Positions 55,484 to 64,000 of a stretch of DNA of 64,000 bases are shown here, in pieces. Location: the NCBI RefSeq assembly GCF_017104565.1, contig NZ_JAAGPD010000003.1, forward strand, positions 1 to 64,000, in the 5' to 3' direction. Under the pieces are notes generated by a model. That model made no database searches and was not told the DNA's origin. It saw nothing but the letters and a program-made list of their open reading frames with translations. Origin of the DNA: Paraburkholderia sp. Tr-20389. GTDB taxonomy: Bacteria; Pseudomonadota; Gammaproteobacteria; Burkholderiales; Burkholderiaceae. Each line of letters starts with the position of its first letter. The first letter of the stretch is position 1. A program made the translations under genes and the position numbers.

Positions 55484-57454
55484 ATGGATATCCTTTCATT
55501 GCGCCGCGCCAGCGTGGGCGCCAGGCTCGCCATGCTGTCGTGCGCGCTGGTCGCCGCCATTTTCGCGGCGTTCACATTTGCGGTGACCCGCACCGCCGGC
55601 ACACAGATCAGCGACCAGGTGCTGTCGCGCATGACCGAGAAAGATCGCTCGATCGCGGCGATGATCTCGTTGTTCGACAAGGCGCTCACCGCCGAAGTCG
55701 GCCGCTCGATGACGCTCTTCGCGAGCTTCCTGCCGCCGAACTACTCGCTCGACGAGTCGCAGAAAATCGACGTCAGCGGCACCCAGGCGCCCGTCTTCAA
55801 GGCGGGCGACAAGGTGCTGGACAACGACTTCTCGATTCCCGACCAGTTCCTCACGCAAAGCGGCGCAATCGCGACGATTTTCGCCCGCACAGGCGACGAT
55901 TTCGTGCGCGTGACGACCTCGCTCAAAAAGCAGGACGGCTCGCGCGCGATCGGCACGCTGCTCGACCGCAAGGGCCCGGCTTACGGCCCGGTCGCGGCGA
56001 ACAAGACCTACACGGGTCTCGCGACACTGTTCGGCAAGCGCTACATCACGCAGTACAAACCGATCAACGATGCGAGCGGCAAGGTGATCGGCGCGCTGTT
56101 CGTCGGCGTCGACGTGGACACGCAGATCAAGTCGGTCGAAGACGGCATCCGTCAGCTGAAGATCGGCGACACGGGCTACTACTTCGTGATGAATGCGTCG
56201 AATGGCGCGGATCGCGGCAAGCTGCTCGTGCATCCGGCGGCAGCGGGCCAGGTCGGCGACGAGAACGCGGCGCCCTACAAGCGCATGCTCGACGAGAAAG
56301 AAGGCCAGATCGAATACAAGAGCGCGGACGCGACGCTCGGCGAAACGGGCGCGCAGGACAAATTCGTGTCGTTCGTCACGGTGCCGGAGTGGAGCTGGCT
56401 GGTCGGCGGCGTCGCGAAGCGCGACGAAGTGATGGCCGACGTGGTCTCGACGCGCAACCGCTTCATGCTGATCGGCTTCGTGCTGGTCGGCGTGTTTGCT
56501 GTCGTGTTCCTGATCGCCGTGCGCCGCCTCGTGTCGCGCCCGCTCGACGAAGCGGCGAAGGCGTCGGAGCGTTTCGCGTCGGGCGACCTGAGCGTGCGCG
56601 TGTCGGCGAGTCACGACCGGCGCGCCGATGAAATCGGCCGTCTGATGCAGGCCATCGACGGCATCGGCGAAGGTCTGGCGCGCATCGTCACGCAGGTGCG
56701 CACCGCCTCGTCCGATATGACGGACGGCACGGCGAAGATCGCAGCGAGCAGTGAAGAGATCGCGTCGCGTATCGGCACGCAGGCCGCGAGCCTCGAAGAA
56801 ACGGCGGCGAGCATGCAGGAAATCACGTCGACGGTGCAGCAGAACGCCGGTCACGCGGCGCAGGCGAACACGCTGGTGACGAGCGCATCGGAAGCGGCGC
56901 TCGACGGCGGCCGCGCGGTCGAACGCGTCGTCACGACGATGGGCGAGATCAGCCAGTCGTCGAAGAAGATCGCGGACATCACGACCGTGATCGAAGGCAT
57001 CGCGTTCCAGACCAACATTCTCGCGTTGAACGCAGCCGTCGAAGCGGCGCGCGCGGGCGAGCACGGCAAGGGCTTCGCGGTGGTCGCGTCGGAAGTGCGC
57101 GCGCTCGCGCAGCGCAGCGCGGCGGCGGCGAAGGAAATCGAAGCGGTCATTACCGAATCGACGGCGACGGTGTCGAGCGGCTTCCGCATCGCCGAGGAAG
57201 CGAGCACGACGATGCGCTCGATCGTCGAGCGCGTCGGCCAGGTGCAGACGATCATCGGCGAAATCAGCGTCGCTTCGAAGGAGCAGTCGAGCGGCATCGA
57301 GCAGGTGAACACGGCCGTCACGCAGATCGGCGAAGTGACGCAGCAGAACGCGGCGCTCGTCAGCGATGCCGAACAGGCCGCCGCCGACCTGAGCGCGCAA
57401 GCCGACAAGCTCGCGGAAGTCGTCTCGGTGTTCAAGCTGAGCGGGCGCAAATAA
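55484..57454 (+). CDS. methyl-accepting chemotaxis protein with single-Cache-like sensor
   Basis: 656 residues. TM1 about 13–35, a periplasmic ligand domain of Cache type (about 40–320; [54 protein letters not shown]), TM2 about 326–346, HAMP, then the signalling hairpin with the tip [43 protein letters not shown]. No C-terminal CheR-binding pentapeptide is present; it ends VFKLSGRK. Ligand unknown; Cache domains of this type often bind small organic acids. No che genes are in the window. Confidence 0.93.
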   Translation: MDILSLRRASVGARLAMLSCALVAAIFAAFTFAVTRTAGTQISDQVLSRMTEKDRSIAAMISLFDKALTAEVGRSMTLFASFLPPNYSLDESQKIDVSGTQAPVFKAGDKVLDNDFSIPDQFLTQSGAIATIFARTGDDFVRVTTSLKKQDGSRAIGTLLDRKGPAYGPVAANKTYTGLATLFGKRYITQYKPINDASGKVIGALFVGVDVDTQIKSVEDGIRQLKIGDTGYYFVMNASNGADRGKLLVHPAAAGQVGDENAAPYKRMLDEKEGQIEYKSADATLGETGAQDKFVSFVTVPEWSWLVGGVAKRDEVMADVVSTRNRFMLIGFVLVGVFAVVFLIAVRRLVSRPLDEAAKASERFASGDLSVRVSASHDRRADEIGRLMQAIDGIGEGLARIVTQVRTASSDMTDGTAKIAASSEEIASRIGTQAASLEETAASMQEITSTVQQNAGHAAQANTLVTSASEAALDGGRAVERVVTTMGEISQSSKKIADITTVIEGIAFQTNILALNAAVEAARAGEHGKGFAVVASEVRALAQRSAAAAKEIEAVITESTATVSSGFRIAEEASTTMRSIVERVGQVQTIIGEISVASKEQSSGIEQVNTAVTQIGEVTQQNAALVSDAEQAAADLSAQADKLAEVVSVFKLSGRK

Positions 57455-57469
57455 ATCGGTACGGCAGCA

Positions 57470-57492
57470 ACGCGGCGCCCCGTGCGCCGCGT
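57470..57492. terminator. stem-loop between chemoreceptor and GST genes
   Basis: A perfect nine-pair stem (ACGCGGCGC / GCGCCGCGT) with a five-base loop lies between two convergent genes. It lacks a T tract. Confidence 0.5.
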
Positions 57493-57508
57493 CTAAAACG
57501 CTCGAACG

Positions 57509-58174
57509 CTAGAACTCGACGTCGAGTTCGTCGATTTCATCGACTTCCTTCTGTGCTTCGGCGATCCACTGTTGCATTTCGGGCAGCGCGAGAATGCGCT
57601 CCCCATACGCGACGATATCGGGATCGAGTTGCACGTCATACGTGACGAAGCGCGTGACCACGGGCGCGTACATCGCGTCCGCGGCGCTTCGCTCGCCGAA
57701 CAGATACGGCCCGCCGTATTGCTCCAGACATTCGCGCCAGATCGTCACGATACGTTCGATATCGGACTGCGCGCGCGCCCACACCTTGAAGCCTGGAAAA
57801 TGCGCCTTCAGGTTCATCGGCAGCGCCGAGCGCAACGAACTGAAGCCCGAATGCATTTCGCCGCAGATCGCGCGGCAGTGCGCGCGCGCCTTGCGGTCCT
57901 TCGGCAGAAGACCGGCTTCCGGACGCACTTCATTCAGATATTCGGCGATCGCGAGCGTGTCCCACACCTTGACGCCGTCGTGCACGAGACACGGCACGAG
58001 TATCGACGGCGACAGCAGCAGCAGTTCGGCACGCGCGGCGGGATCGTCGACGGGCATCACGATTTCTTCGAAAGGCAAGCCGCTGAACTTCGCGAGCAGC
58101 CAGCCGCGCAGCGACCACGAAGAATAGTTGCGGCTGCTGATGGTCAACGTGCTGGTAGCCGACGTGTTCGCCAT
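57509..58174 (-). CDS. glutathione S-transferase family protein
   Basis: 221 residues from an ATG with AAGGAG upstream. N-terminal thioredoxin-like domain: LTISSRNYSSWSLRGWLLAKFSGLPFEEI with the likely catalytic Ser in NYSSWSLRGW, LLLLSPSILVPCLVHDG for the cis-Pro region and VWDTLAIAEYLNEVRPEAGLLP. The C-terminal helical domain has PYLFGERSAADAMYAPVVTRF. It resembles the subgroup that includes YfcF/maleylacetoacetate-isomerase-like GSTs, but the exact substrate cannot be read. It is a single gene, convergent with the chemoreceptor. Confidence 0.9.
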   Translation of the reverse strand: MANTSATSTLTISSRNYSSWSLRGWLLAKFSGLPFEEIVMPVDDPAARAELLLLSPSILVPCLVHDGVKVWDTLAIAEYLNEVRPEAGLLPKDRKARAHCRAICGEMHSGFSSLRSALPMNLKAHFPGFKVWARAQSDIERIVTIWRECLEQYGGPYLFGERSAADAMYAPVVTRFVTYDVQLDPDIVAYGERILALPEMQQWIAEAQKEVDEIDELDVEF

Positions 58175-58400
58175 TGCTTCGCTCCTTGAAGGATCATCGC
58201 GCCGCGCTTCGCCGCCCGCGATGCACGATGCCGTGCATCGACGCACCAATTAGCGGCATGACTGGCACCTTGCGCAGTGAGGCGCAAGGGCTATGCCAAC
58301 GTATGGGTACGGCACGTCATTCCGTCGACGCTGTCTGCGACGCTATTGGCATATGACTTGCCTCTTATCGCGCCTGATTCTAATCTTGTGTGCGAAAGCC

Positions 58401-59783
58401 ATGAATCCGCTCGCTTATCCGGCGTACCAGGCGTTCGCCAATCTCATGCTGCCGCTGCGTCACGGCGCGTCGCTGGTCCGCGGCGCGCTCGACGCGTGGC
58501 CCGAGTACGCGGCCACGCCATCCGGCCGCACGCTGCGTGCATCGGCCGATCTGCTGACGCTGGCTGGCCTCACGCATACGCGTCCGCCGTTCGGCATTCG
58601 CACCGTCGATGTCGAAGGACAACCGGTCGACGTGTTCGAAGAGGTCGTGCAGTCGACGCCCTTCTGTTCGCTGCTGCATTTCCGCAAACATGCTTCGTTC
58701 GACGTGCCGCAGCCGCGCGTGCTCGTGATCGCGCCGATGTCCGGCCACTTCGCGACGCTGCTGCGCGGCACCGTCCGCACGATGCTCACCGAGCACGACG
58801 TGTACATCACCGACTGGCACAACCCGCGCGACGTGCCGCTGTCGGCGGGACGCTTCGGCTTCGACGAGTTCGTGCAGCACGTGATCGACTTCACCGAAAC
58901 GATCGGCCAGGGCACGCATCTGCTCGCCGTCTGCCAGCCGACCGTCGCCGCGCTCGCCGCCGTCGCGCTGATGGCTGCCGACGATCATCCCGCGCAGCCC
59001 GCCAGCATGACCTTGATGGCTGGCCCCATCGATACGCGCGTGAACCCGACGCGTGTGAACGAGCTTGCGAAGAGCAAGCCGATCGAGTGGTTCGAGCAGA
59101 ATCTGATCAGCGCCGTGCCGTTCGGCTTTCGGGGCGCGTTCCGGCGCGTCTATCCGGGCTTCGTGCAGTTGAACGCGTTCATGTCGATGAATCTGGACCG
59201 GCATCTCGAGTCGTTCGAAACGATGTATCACGAGTGTTCGAAAGGCGACCCGGAAAAAGCCGAGGCCATTCGTGTCTTCTATGAAGAATACTTCGCGACG
59301 ATGGATCTGACGGCGGACTTTTACCTCGAAACCGTCGATACCGTTTTTCAGCGGCACGCCCTGCCGCTGCATGAACTGGAGGTGAGAGGGCGGCGCGTCG
59401 AGCCGTCGAAGATAAGGCGCACCGCGCTATTCACCGTGGAAGGCGAGCGCGACGATATTTGCGCCGTGGGGCAGACGCTTGCCGCGCAGGATCTGTGCGA
59501 GAAGCTTCGGCCGTATCTGAAGACGCATCATGTGCAGACGGGCGTCGGCCACTATGGCGTGTTCAATGGGCAGCGTTGGGAGCGGCAGATCTATCCGCGC
59601 ATTCGCGCCGTGATTCACGACAACGAGCCGCGCGCCGTGCCGGTGGGCGCGCGCGGCATGCAGAGTTCGCTGACGCTGGCGCCTGCGGCTGCATCGAGTT
59701 CGGCTGCGCCGGCGGGCACGACACCCGCCGCCACGGAAGCCGCCGACGTCGATCTGTCGTCCGACGAAGCCGCCACGGAATGA
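58401..59783 (+). CDS. phaZ: intracellular polyhydroxyalkanoate depolymerase
   Basis: 460 residues from the ATG at 58401. It begins NPLAYPAYQAFANLMLPLRHGA, has YITDWHNPRDVPLSAGRFG and the active-site Cys178 in HLLAVCQPTVAAL, as in the Cys–Asp–His intracellular depolymerases of Ralstonia. The Asp is probably in TVEGERDDICAVGQT and the His in TGVGHYGVFNG. It degrades native PHB granules in the cytoplasm. The last 45 residues are an Ala/Ser-rich tail beyond the usual family end. The hydroxyacyl-CoA dehydrogenase 700 bases on could act on related intermediates. Confidence 0.95.
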   Translation: MNPLAYPAYQAFANLMLPLRHGASLVRGALDAWPEYAATPSGRTLRASADLLTLAGLTHTRPPFGIRTVDVEGQPVDVFEEVVQSTPFCSLLHFRKHASFDVPQPRVLVIAPMSGHFATLLRGTVRTMLTEHDVYITDWHNPRDVPLSAGRFGFDEFVQHVIDFTETIGQGTHLLAVCQPTVAALAAVALMAADDHPAQPASMTLMAGPIDTRVNPTRVNELAKSKPIEWFEQNLISAVPFGFRGAFRRVYPGFVQLNAFMSMNLDRHLESFETMYHECSKGDPEKAEAIRVFYEEYFATMDLTADFYLETVDTVFQRHALPLHELEVRGRRVEPSKIRRTALFTVEGERDDICAVGQTLAAQDLCEKLRPYLKTHHVQTGVGHYGVFNGQRWERQIYPRIRAVIHDNEPRAVPVGARGMQSSLTLAPAAASSSAAPAGTTPAATEAADVDLSSDEAATE

Positions 59784-59802
59784 GCGCCGACGCGAACGAT
59801 AG

Positions 59803-60420
59803 TCAGGACGTCGGACGAATCATCTGGAACATCTCGCCGATCTGCGCGTAGTCGGCGCGATAGCCCGCGCGCATGATCGGCTGCGCGGCGTGCGTGTCGA
59901 ACAGGCCGTCCTTCAGATACGCCTTCTGGATATGCACGCCGACCACCTGACCGAGCGCGAGCCAGTTGTCCATCGGCGTGCCGTTCAGGTCATGCAGCTG
60001 CACGATCTGCAGCAGCTTGCATTCGAGCGCAGCCGGCGATTCGCCGACATGCGGTACTTCGACATTGCGTCCCGCGACGGGCGTGAGGCCCGACAACGCG
60101 AACTCGTCGACGTCCGGCGCGACGGGCGCGGACGTACGGTTCATCTGTTCGGCGAGCGGGCGTGTCGCGAGATTCCAGACGAACTCGCGCGTCTCTTCGA
60201 TGTTGCGGATACTGTCCTTGCGGCCTTCGCTGGCGAAACCGATGATCGACGGGAACGTGGCGAATGCGCCGAAGAAGCTGTACGGCGCGAGATTCAGCCG
60301 GCCGCTCGCCGAGCGCGTCGAGACCCAGCCGATCAGGCGCGGCGCGACGATCGCCTTGAACGGGTCGTGGGGCAGGCCGTGGCCTGCGGCGGGATCGTAG
60401 AAATAGACGTCGTCCGACAT
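59803..60420 (-). CDS. flavin reductase-like split-barrel protein
   Basis: 205 residues from an ATG preceded by AGGG. Pattern of the DIM6/NTAB flavin reductase family: HDPFKAIVAPRLIGWVSTRSASGRLNLAPYSFFGAFATFPSIIGFASEG, KDSIRNIEETREFVWNLAT and ECKLLQIVQL. It binds FMN and would reduce flavin with NAD(P)H or serve a partner oxygenase; no oxygenase is adjacent. It lies 42 bases downstream of the dehydrogenase gene on the same strand, so the two form a likely pair. Confidence 0.9.
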   Translation of the reverse strand: MSDDVYFYDPAAGHGLPHDPFKAIVAPRLIGWVSTRSASGRLNLAPYSFFGAFATFPSIIGFASEGRKDSIRNIEETREFVWNLATRPLAEQMNRTSAPVAPDVDEFALSGLTPVAGRNVEVPHVGESPAALECKLLQIVQLHDLNGTPMDNWLALGQVVGVHIQKAYLKDGLFDTHAAQPIMRAGYRADYAQIGEMFQMIRPTS

Positions 60421-60462
60421 GGTGTCGCCCTGGTTGTGGTTCACGATGTGCGGCGGCGCCGC

Positions 60463-61386
60463 TCAGTTGTTTCCGTTCGACTGGATCACGCGCTTGCGCC
60501 CTGCCTTGACCTTCGCGGTCTGCGTGTCGTCCCAATCGTAAAAGCCCGCGCCGCTGCGCACACCGACACGGCCCGCCTGCACCTGCTCGCGCAGCAGATC
60601 GAGCACGTCTTCGTCCTTCGCGAGCGCGGGCATCAGGTGGCTGCCGATATCGACGAACGTATCGAGGCCGCCCATATCGGCGCCTTCGAACGGACCGACG
60701 ATACCCCATCGCTTGCCGAGCGACGACTTCATCACACGATCGACGACATCGGGCGTCGCCGCACCCGAACGCACGATGTTCAGCGCTTCGCGCAGCACCG
60801 CGAACTGCAGGCGATTGCCGACGAAGCCCGGTATCGCTTTCGTCAGCACCACCGGCTCCATGCCGATCGCGTGCATCAGCGCGACGGTCGAATCAATCGC
60901 GTCTGCGGACGTGGCGCTGCCCGGCACGACTTCGACGAGCGGAATCATATGCGGCGGATTCCAGAAGTGCGCGATCAGAAAGCGCTCGGGCGCGTGCAGC
61001 GGCACGGAGAGTTGGTCAGGCGGAAAGCCGCTCGTGTTGCTCGCGAGAATCGCGTCGTCGCGCAGCACGCCGTTCAGCTTCGCATACAGGCGATGCTTGA
61101 GGTCGAGCACTTCGGGAATCGCTTCGATCACGACGTGCGCGTCGGCCATTGCATCGAGCGTGGCGCTCGTTTCGATGCGCGCGAGCGCGGCCTGTTTGGC
61201 TTGTCCATCGATGCGGCCTGCGTCGATGAGTTCGTCGAGCACAGCCTGCGCTTTCGGCACGACGCTTTCGAGTCGCGCGGGATCGACGTCGTTGACGATC
61301 GTCCGGTGTCCGTGCAACGCGCTTTGCGTCGCAATGCCGACGCCCATCAATCCCGTTCCCACCACGCCTACGACTGGCTTGCTCAA
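60463..61386 (-). CDS. 3-hydroxyacyl-CoA dehydrogenase family protein
   Basis: 307 residues from a TTG at 61386 (SKPVVGVVGTGLMG follows), chosen because GGGGGAA lies eight bases upstream and the Rossmann motif begins at once; no ATG is suitably placed. N-terminal NAD domain: GVVGTGLMGVGIA, IPEVLDLKHRLYAKL, ILASNTSGFPPDQLS, FLIAHFWNPPHMIPLVEVV. C-terminal domain: KAIPGFVGNRLQFAVLREALNIV and GADMGGLDTFVDIG. It oxidises a 3-hydroxy(acyl) substrate with NAD. Alternatives in the same fold, such as carnitine dehydrogenase, cannot be excluded. Confidence 0.9.
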   Translation of the reverse strand: MSKPVVGVVGTGLMGVGIATQSALHGHRTIVNDVDPARLESVVPKAQAVLDELIDAGRIDGQAKQAALARIETSATLDAMADAHVVIEAIPEVLDLKHRLYAKLNGVLRDDAILASNTSGFPPDQLSVPLHAPERFLIAHFWNPPHMIPLVEVVPGSATSADAIDSTVALMHAIGMEPVVLTKAIPGFVGNRLQFAVLREALNIVRSGAATPDVVDRVMKSSLGKRWGIVGPFEGADMGGLDTFVDIGSHLMPALAKDEDVLDLLREQVQAGRVGVRSGAGFYDWDDTQTAKVKAGRKRVIQSNGNN

Positions 61387-61477
61387 ACCTGTTTCCCCCG
61401 GCTGTTGCTGTGTTGCCGATCCTGTCGATCGAAACTCGAAAGCATAGCGCAGCACAGATTTTCCCGACGCCAGACAT

Positions 61478-61511
61478 GACAAGGCCGGCACGCTCTTGCG
61501 AGCGGCCGGCC
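61478..61511 (-). terminator. terminator-like stem-loop after the His-rich protein gene
   Basis: GGCCGGC-A-CGCTC pairs with GAGCG-GCCGGCC around a TTGC loop, a 12-pair stem with one bulge. Minus-strand reading continues TTGTCATGTCT. It is 55 bases beyond the stop at 61566. Confidence 0.6.
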
Positions 61512-61565
61512 CTGGTTCATCCTCGCGGCGTCACATCAGATGACGCGATGGGTGCCGTCGGCGAA

Positions 61566-61844
61566 TTAGTAGTAACGCGGCGGCGGCGGACGGTGGCCCT
61601 CGTCGTGGTGCGGATCGCGGTCGTGCGGGTGATGGCGCATCCAGTCGTCGTGTGCCCAGTAGCGGTGGCCGTCCCAGTAACGGTCGCCGTGCCAGCCGAT
61701 ATCGGCATGCACGCCGGCGGGCATCATGTGCGGCTGTGCATAAACGGGTGCGTGCTGCGCGAAGGCGCTACCGGCGCCGAGCAGAGCGCCACCGGCGATC
61801 AGGGCGGCGACGATCGAACGCGAAGTCTTCTTGAAGGCATTCAT
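61566..61844 (-). CDS. small exported His-rich protein
   Basis: 92 residues from an ATG with AGGGAG upstream. Signal peptide 1–29 (SIVAALIAGGALLGAGSAFA). The mature part of about 63 residues is rich in His, Asp, Trp and Tyr (WHGDRYWDGHRYWAHDDW and a His/Asp tail ending PPPPRYY) with no Cys. I do not recognise a defined family, though many proteobacteria have similar small exported proteins. The composition would allow metal binding; this is speculation. Confidence 0.8.
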   Translation of the reverse strand: MNAFKKTSRSIVAALIAGGALLGAGSAFAQHAPVYAQPHMMPAGVHADIGWHGDRYWDGHRYWAHDDWMRHHPHDRDPHHDEGHRPPPPRYY

Positions 61845-62291
61845 GGCTATTCTCCCTTTCGAGTTTCGTTGCGAGCGACGGCTGGATCGACCAGGACGGT
61901 TTTGAGATTTGCGCCGTTCGCTTGAGACCCACTTTAGCGGCGCAGAACTTTCATAGACGTGAGGACTTGTAAGCGCACATTTCACAAATCGTCAGACGTC
62001 AAGTGACGGTTCGGGCGGGGATTTGCCGTGTTTTCAGAAGGCCCCGCGCACGGGGCCTTCCTGCTGCGGCTCCTTTCCGTTAAAGCCGGTGTTACATTCA
62101 TTTCGGTCGCGAAATAATGCGCGGCGGATTATGACGACGCCCGCAACGCCGTGCGCCGACCTTCGGCCCCGCCGCCCATTGGACGCAGCGGAAAAAACAA
62201 AAGCCCGGCAATGCCGGGCTTATCAGCTTCGCCGCTTCTGGATGGCGGCGAGATGCGCAGTACAACGTCTTTTTGTTGGACGTCTTACCGA
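61845..62291. other. intergenic region with two hairpins
   Basis: 447 bases upstream of the His-rich protein gene. It contains a nine-pair hairpin (62038–62059, AAGGCCCCG / CGGGGCCTT) without an adjacent gene on either strand, and the terminator at 62192–62220. No gene was supported; an unannotated small RNA ending at the first hairpin is possible but unsupported by a promoter. Confidence 0.4.
62192..62220 (-). terminator. terminator of the 52-residue protein gene
   Basis: AGCCCGGC / GCCGGGCT eight-pair stem with an AAT loop. On the minus strand it is followed by TTTTGTTTTTTCC, a good T tract. It lies about 70 bases after the stop at 62292. Confidence 0.88.
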
Positions 62292-62450
62292 TTAGTCGGT
62301 CAGACGGATACCAAACAAGGTTGATTGCGACTTGCGAACACGCTCCGCTTCGCGATGACGTGCTTCGTACGAATAATCCGAATCCAGAGGCAAGTGAGGC
62401 GACGCGAAGAGGTCGCTAACCTTTTGGAACAGCGCGAAAAGATAGTTCAT
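62292..62450 (-). CDS. 52-residue protein, possibly DUF3563-like
   Basis: 52 residues from an ATG with GGGAG five bases upstream. It begins MNYLFALFQKVSDLFASPHL and ends EAERVRKSQSTLFGIRLTD, with an amphipathic N-terminal helix and a charged second half. The pattern resembles the small DUF3563 proteins common in Burkholderia; this assignment is tentative. It has its own terminator and a promoter region with two identical palindromes. No function is known. Confidence 0.72.
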   Translation of the reverse strand: MNYLFALFQKVSDLFASPHLPLDSDYSYEARHREAERVRKSQSTLFGIRLTD

Positions 62451-62778
62451 GGCGACTCCCGGTTGGTTTGGTGATTCAGGGTTTTCCCTTAAGAAGAAGT
62501 ATAGGGTTTTCCCTAGATTTGCGCTAGTGCAATGCAGCAAATTTTTTGCGTGGTCGTTCGTCGCAACGTCGATTCATTCATATTGCATCGCAACATCACC
62601 ACTCCATGCACCTTCCAGCCCTGCCCCTGTTTTAGAGACGGCTGATGTGTGAATGCAACGGCCCGCTCTATGTCGTCATGACGTGTGAAAATCAGACAGT
62701 TAGTTGCTTTTTAGGTGCCGCCAAGAAGGGAATATCCAGATCCAGCCGCATGAACGTGCGGCTGGGCGTCGAGAGACC
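62451..62778. other. intergenic region upstream of the 52-residue protein gene
   Basis: 328 bases. The first 65 hold a pair of identical palindromes; the rest, to the stop of the next minus-strand gene, shows no gene, hairpin or repeat that I could support. Confidence 0.5.
62478..62514. promoter_or_regulatory. two copies of the palindrome AGGGTTTTCCCT
   Basis: AGGGTTTTCCCT at 62478–62489 and again at 62503–62514, 25 bases start to start, 28 bases upstream of the 52-residue gene's ATG. Identical paired palindromes in a promoter point to a specific binding protein, at a distance of about 2.4 helical turns. Confidence 0.6.
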
Positions 62779-64000
62779 TTAGTGAGTGTGCGCTGACTTG
62801 CGCCGTTGAGCGTGATGCGGGGAGGCGACGTGCGCTGCGGCTGGCTTGGCCGCGGGCGCAGCCGGTGCCGGAGCGGCAGGCGTCGAAGGCTGAGCGCTGA
62901 CGGGAAGACTCGTCGTCGAGGAATCGGTGTCCAGCAGCGTCGCCAGCGTGGCCTGCTGGTTCAGCAACATCTGTTCGATGCGCTGCTCGTGCGCGGTCGA
63001 CTGATGCGCGAGGCGGAACAGCAACATCGTCTGCGCGATACCGATCGCAATCGACATCAGCAGCGCGCACACGACGATCGACAGCAACCATTTCATGCGC
63101 CGCGTATGGTCGACGGCGGCACGCCGCTGATCGGCGATCACGCCGTAGAGCGCATCGACGGTGTCGGCGAACGCGGTCGCGCGGGCATGGTCGAGTTCGA
63201 GCGTCGCGCGCGGCGCATGTGGTTGGGGCTGCGGCGCGAACTGCGAGGCGGCGCGCGCGGGTTGCGCGACTGCAGCCGCCGCCGTGGTGGCTTCCGGCGC
63301 GGGCGTATCGGATGAATTACTATCGGGCGCGTCAGCCTCAATCACAGACGTCGTGGGTTTGGCAAAAGCGGGCGCAGGACGCTCCTGCACGTCGCCCGCT
63401 GCGGGCAGGTTCGCGCTTCGGCCGTCAGCGGCATCAGTCGACGGCGGCACCGTGCGCAAAGCCGCGAAGCTGCGGACGACGCTTGCGGCCGCCAGCGACG
63501 CAGCTTGCATCGGTGCATCCGGTTTCGCGGCAGGTTCGCTATCGACAGAAACAGCCAGCGCCACCTCTTCAGCGCCGTCCGTCACGACGACAGCCGGCTC
63601 GGGCGCACCGGCTTCCGTGTCGATGACCATCTGCCCGTCGTGCGGATCGGCAGCTGCCGGCAGATCTTTCGATGCCGCCGCCCCGCGCGCCGCACGCCCA
63701 CCCTTGCCTTCCGTCGCACCCGCTGCAAAACCGACGCCATCCGGCGCACCGGCGGCCGCCAGCACGACATCGGGTAATTCAAAGCCTTGCAGCGTGCCTT
63801 GCCGCACGTCGATGTTCAGCGCCTGCTGCTCGGCGCGAGCGATGTCGTCGGGGAAAAGGTCGAGCGTGCCGCCGTCGTGCGCGGCGTCGCTCAGCTGCGC
63901 GAGGCGTTGTGCCGAGCGGGCGGCGCGCGCCAGCTTGTTTTCGGTTTCGGGTGAGACAGTCGATGCGCGCGGCTTCTGCGAACGGGCGCGCGCCGGACGG
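62779..64000 (-). CDS. membrane-anchored protein of unknown function, N-terminus beyond window
   Basis: The frame is open to the right edge, giving about 406 visible residues. The visible N-terminal part is acidic and Ala-rich with little structure (RLAQLSDAAHDGG, LDLFPDDIARAEQQALNIDVRQGTLQGFELPD). A region near DHARATAFADTVDALYGVIADQRRAAVDHTRR precedes a single membrane helix (MKWLLSIVVCALLMSIAIGI). A helical segment (LLFRLAHQSTAHEQRIEQMLLNQQATLATLL) and an Ala/Pro/His/Lys tail follow. The basic tail would be in the periplasm if the long part is cytoplasmic. I do not recognise the family. No neighbour to the right is visible. Confidence 0.7.
   Translation of the reverse strand, partial: RPARARSQKPRASTVSPETENKLARAARSAQRLAQLSDAAHDGGTLDLFPDDIARAEQQALNIDVRQGTLQGFELPDVVLAAAGAPDGVGFAAGATEGKGGRAARGAAASKDLPAAADPHDGQMVIDTEAGAPEPAVVVTDGAEEVALAVSVDSEPAAKPDAPMQAASLAAASVVRSFAALRTVPPSTDAADGRSANLPAAGDVQERPAPAFAKPTTSVIEADAPDSNSSDTPAPEATTAAAAVAQPARAASQFAPQPQPHAPRATLELDHARATAFADTVDALYGVIADQRRAAVDHTRRMKWLLSIVVCALLMSIAIGIAQTMLLFRLAHQSTAHEQRIEQMLLNQQATLATLLDTDSSTTSLPVSAQPSTPAAPAPAAPAAKPAAAHVASPHHAQRRKSAHTH

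Noticed and set aside
58255-58289. σ54 promoter and attenuator upstream of phaZ
   Set aside because: TGGCAC and TTGC are too close for a −24/−12 pair; the eight-pair hairpin at 58268–58289 has no T tract and no clear role.
58401-61386. PHA metabolism operon
   Set aside because: phaZ is on the plus strand and the dehydrogenase and flavin reductase on the minus strand; no shared transcription is possible.

Overview
The window looks like chromosomal DNA of a Burkholderiaceae bacterium, most likely Paraburkholderia or a close relative. The grounds are uniformly high GC with strong third-position bias, a prpC–prpD–acnA methylcitrate block, an intracellular PhaZ depolymerase, BvgA-like regulators, and repeat families typical of that group. 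No rRNA, tRNA, CRISPR array, transposase or phage gene was seen. Assignments rest on reading motifs and family resemblance; no database search was run.

Layout. 1–5222: propionate/methylcitrate and TCA enzymes (end of prpC, an exported unknown, prpD, acnA) closed by a clear terminator. 5224–16289 (minus strand): a compact Tad (tight adherence) pilus operon of 13 closely packed or overlapping genes, reading from a pilin at 16289 down to a lytic transglycosylase at 5224. 16721–27236 (plus): a 3124-residue trimeric autotransporter adhesin, then an OmpA-domain lipoprotein. 27214–32339: a phosphorelay cluster with three BvgA-like response regulators, two free HPt proteins and one hybrid kinase-like protein whose ATP-binding motifs look degenerate. 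32690–37920: a TetR-led tripartite ABC efflux operon. 38236–39063: a repeat region dominated by a roughly 650-bp imperfect inverted repeat. 39064–45471: a polyamine-type ABC importer and a divergent MocR regulator, separated by five 49-bp hairpin repeats. 45488–64000: RlpA-like protein, DUF748 and DUF1254 envelope proteins, PaiB-like protein, a copper ATPase with a CueR-type promoter, a chemoreceptor with an FNR-like box, GST, PhaZ, flavin reductase, a hydroxyacyl-CoA dehydrogenase, small unknowns and a truncated membrane protein.

How it fits together. The Tad pilus and the giant adhesin diverge from one 431-bp region, and the BvgA-like cluster lies directly beyond the adhesin. The 5–32 kb segment therefore reads as one surface-attachment island with its own regulators; this is inferred from position and family. 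The most unusual items are the kinase-dead-looking BvgS-like hub with its two RR–HPt pairs, the 49-bp hairpin array with tiny ATG-led frames ahead of the polyamine operon, and the long inverted repeat.
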